Assembly: GCA_934572325.1 (NCBI GenBank)
Contig: CAKTKT010000006.1
Coordinates: 1 to 48,755, forward strand
Direction of reading: 5' to 3'
Source of the DNA: an uncultured Oscillospiraceae bacterium
GTDB lineage: Bacteria; Bacillota; Clostridia; Oscillospirales; Oscillospiraceae
DNA length: 48,755 bases
Under the pieces are notes generated by a model. The model ran no database searches and had not been told where the DNA came from. It saw only the letters and a program-made list of their open reading frames with translations. The translations under genes and the position numbers were made by a program. How positions within the stretch are numbered: position 1 is the stretch's first letter; each line of letters starts with the position of its first letter. Shown here piece by piece: positions 48,242 through 48,755 of the stretch.

Positions 48242-48622
48242 TCACCCCAGATACGCAGTCGCGGCGATCTCAAGCTCGACGCCCTTGGGAAGCGCCGCCG
48301 CCTGCACGCAATAGCGCGCCGGCTTGTGCCCGCCGAAGAACTCTGCGTATACCTCGTTTATCGTGCCGAAATTCGCAAGGTCACGCACGAAGATCTCCAC
48401 CTTGGCGATGTCGGTCTTCCTGCCGCCGCCCGCTTCAACAACGGCAAGGACATTGCTGAGCGCGAGCGCGGTCGCCTTCCTCACGTCGCGCTCGACCTCG
48501 CCCGTGTCGGGGTAGAACGGGCACTGACCGGAGGTGAAGATGATATTGCCGCACTTTGTGCCGTGCGAGTAAGGACCGATAGCCGCAGGGGCATTGGGGG
48601 CGTTTATGATTTCAACTGCCAT
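48242..48622 (-). CDS. ridA: RidA family 2-iminobutanoate/2-iminopropanoate deaminase
   Basis: Hydrolyses reactive enamine/imine products such as 2-aminoacrylate, made by PLP-dependent serine and threonine dehydratases, to keto acids. The 126-residue protein keeps GPYSHGTKCGNIIFTSGQ near the N-terminus and the substrate-carboxylate Arg in KPARYCVQAAALPKGVELEIAA, though the usual RSCV reads RYCV. It lies downstream of a serine dehydratase operon and a D-serine-type PLP enzyme, a sensible partner. Tandem TTTGCAAA palindromes lie upstream. Confidence 0.93.
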   Translation of the reverse strand: MAVEIINAPNAPAAIGPYSHGTKCGNIIFTSGQCPFYPDTGEVERDVRKATALALSNVLAVVEAGGGRKTDIAKVEIFVRDLANFGTINEVYAEFFGGHKPARYCVQAAALPKGVELEIAATAYLG

Positions 48623-48654
48623 AGTAAATACGACCTTTCATAAGTATTTTTTCG

Positions 48655-48675
48655 TTTGCAAACACTATTTGCAAA
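48655..48675. promoter_or_regulatory. Two TTTGCAAA palindromes upstream of ridA
   Basis: TTTGCAAA occurs at 48655-48662 and 48668-48675, 13 bp apart (centre to centre) and 33 bases before the ridA ATG. It is a possible operator. I could not fix a single convincing -35/-10 pair here. The remaining bases to 48755 show no other feature. Confidence 0.35.
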
Positions 48676-48755
48676 TACTACCCTCGGTTGACAAGAGCAC
48701 ACACGGTTTTGACGGGCGGAAATACGCCCATGCCGCTTCAAAGCCCTTGCCAATA

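Overview
The window is a GC-rich chromosomal segment of an endospore-forming member of the Firmicutes, most likely a strictly anaerobic Clostridia lineage of the Christensenellales/Oscillospirales kind. The evidence is a complete spoIIAA-spoIIAB-sigF operon, a T-box leader before valS, a PdaB-like sporulation deacetylase, a two-subunit iron-sulfur L-serine dehydratase, strong Shine-Dalgarno sequences with some TTG and GTG starts, and a sortase-type surface protein. The genus assignment is inference from gene content only. I see no prophage, insertion sequence, CRISPR array, rRNA or tRNA gene.

Region 1 (1-14000) is the accessory part and the most unusual. It holds a PerR/Fur-like regulator, a Crp/Fnr regulator, a probable small RNA with a 16-bp long-range stem, three glycosyltransferase genes and a 2612-residue surface protein with fifteen Cna_B-type domains and a Pro-Thr repeat. 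The third glycosyltransferase carries a C-terminal cyclic-nucleotide-binding domain. The small RNA and the surface protein each have a promoter with the same perfect palindrome (GTGAC-N3-GTCAC), placed 29 bp upstream of the -10 box in both. That is where an activating Crp/Fnr protein would bind. I read this as one candidate regulatory unit: regulator, RNA, cNMP-domain glycosyltransferase and adhesin.

Region 2 (14000-23600) holds a VanY-type carboxypeptidase, a sodium:neurotransmitter-type symporter divergent from a LysR regulator, the proline genes proB-proA-proC, a bacterial glnS, and a compact thioredoxin-reductase-like flavoprotein with its thioredoxin. Region 3 (23600-31850) holds T-box-valS, the sigma-F operon, a membrane-anchored GH25 muramidase and a PcrA-type helicase. 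Region 4 (31850-43740) holds a multipass membrane protein, then prfC, a cyclodeaminase-family gene, a sirtuin, a WecG/TagA glycosyltransferase and tmk. A 48-residue cysteine/glycine-rich membrane miniprotein lies on the other strand. Then come mltG, alaS, a HIT protein and a PdaB-like deacetylase.

Region 5 (43740-48755) is a serine/amino-acid block. It holds a PfkB sugar kinase coupled to a small CxCxxC protein, sdaAA-sdaAB, a divergent D-serine-dehydratase/D-threonine-aldolase-like PLP enzyme, a DUF6440-like miniprotein and ridA. Serine dehydratases release 2-aminoacrylate, which RidA detoxifies, so this group makes biochemical sense together.
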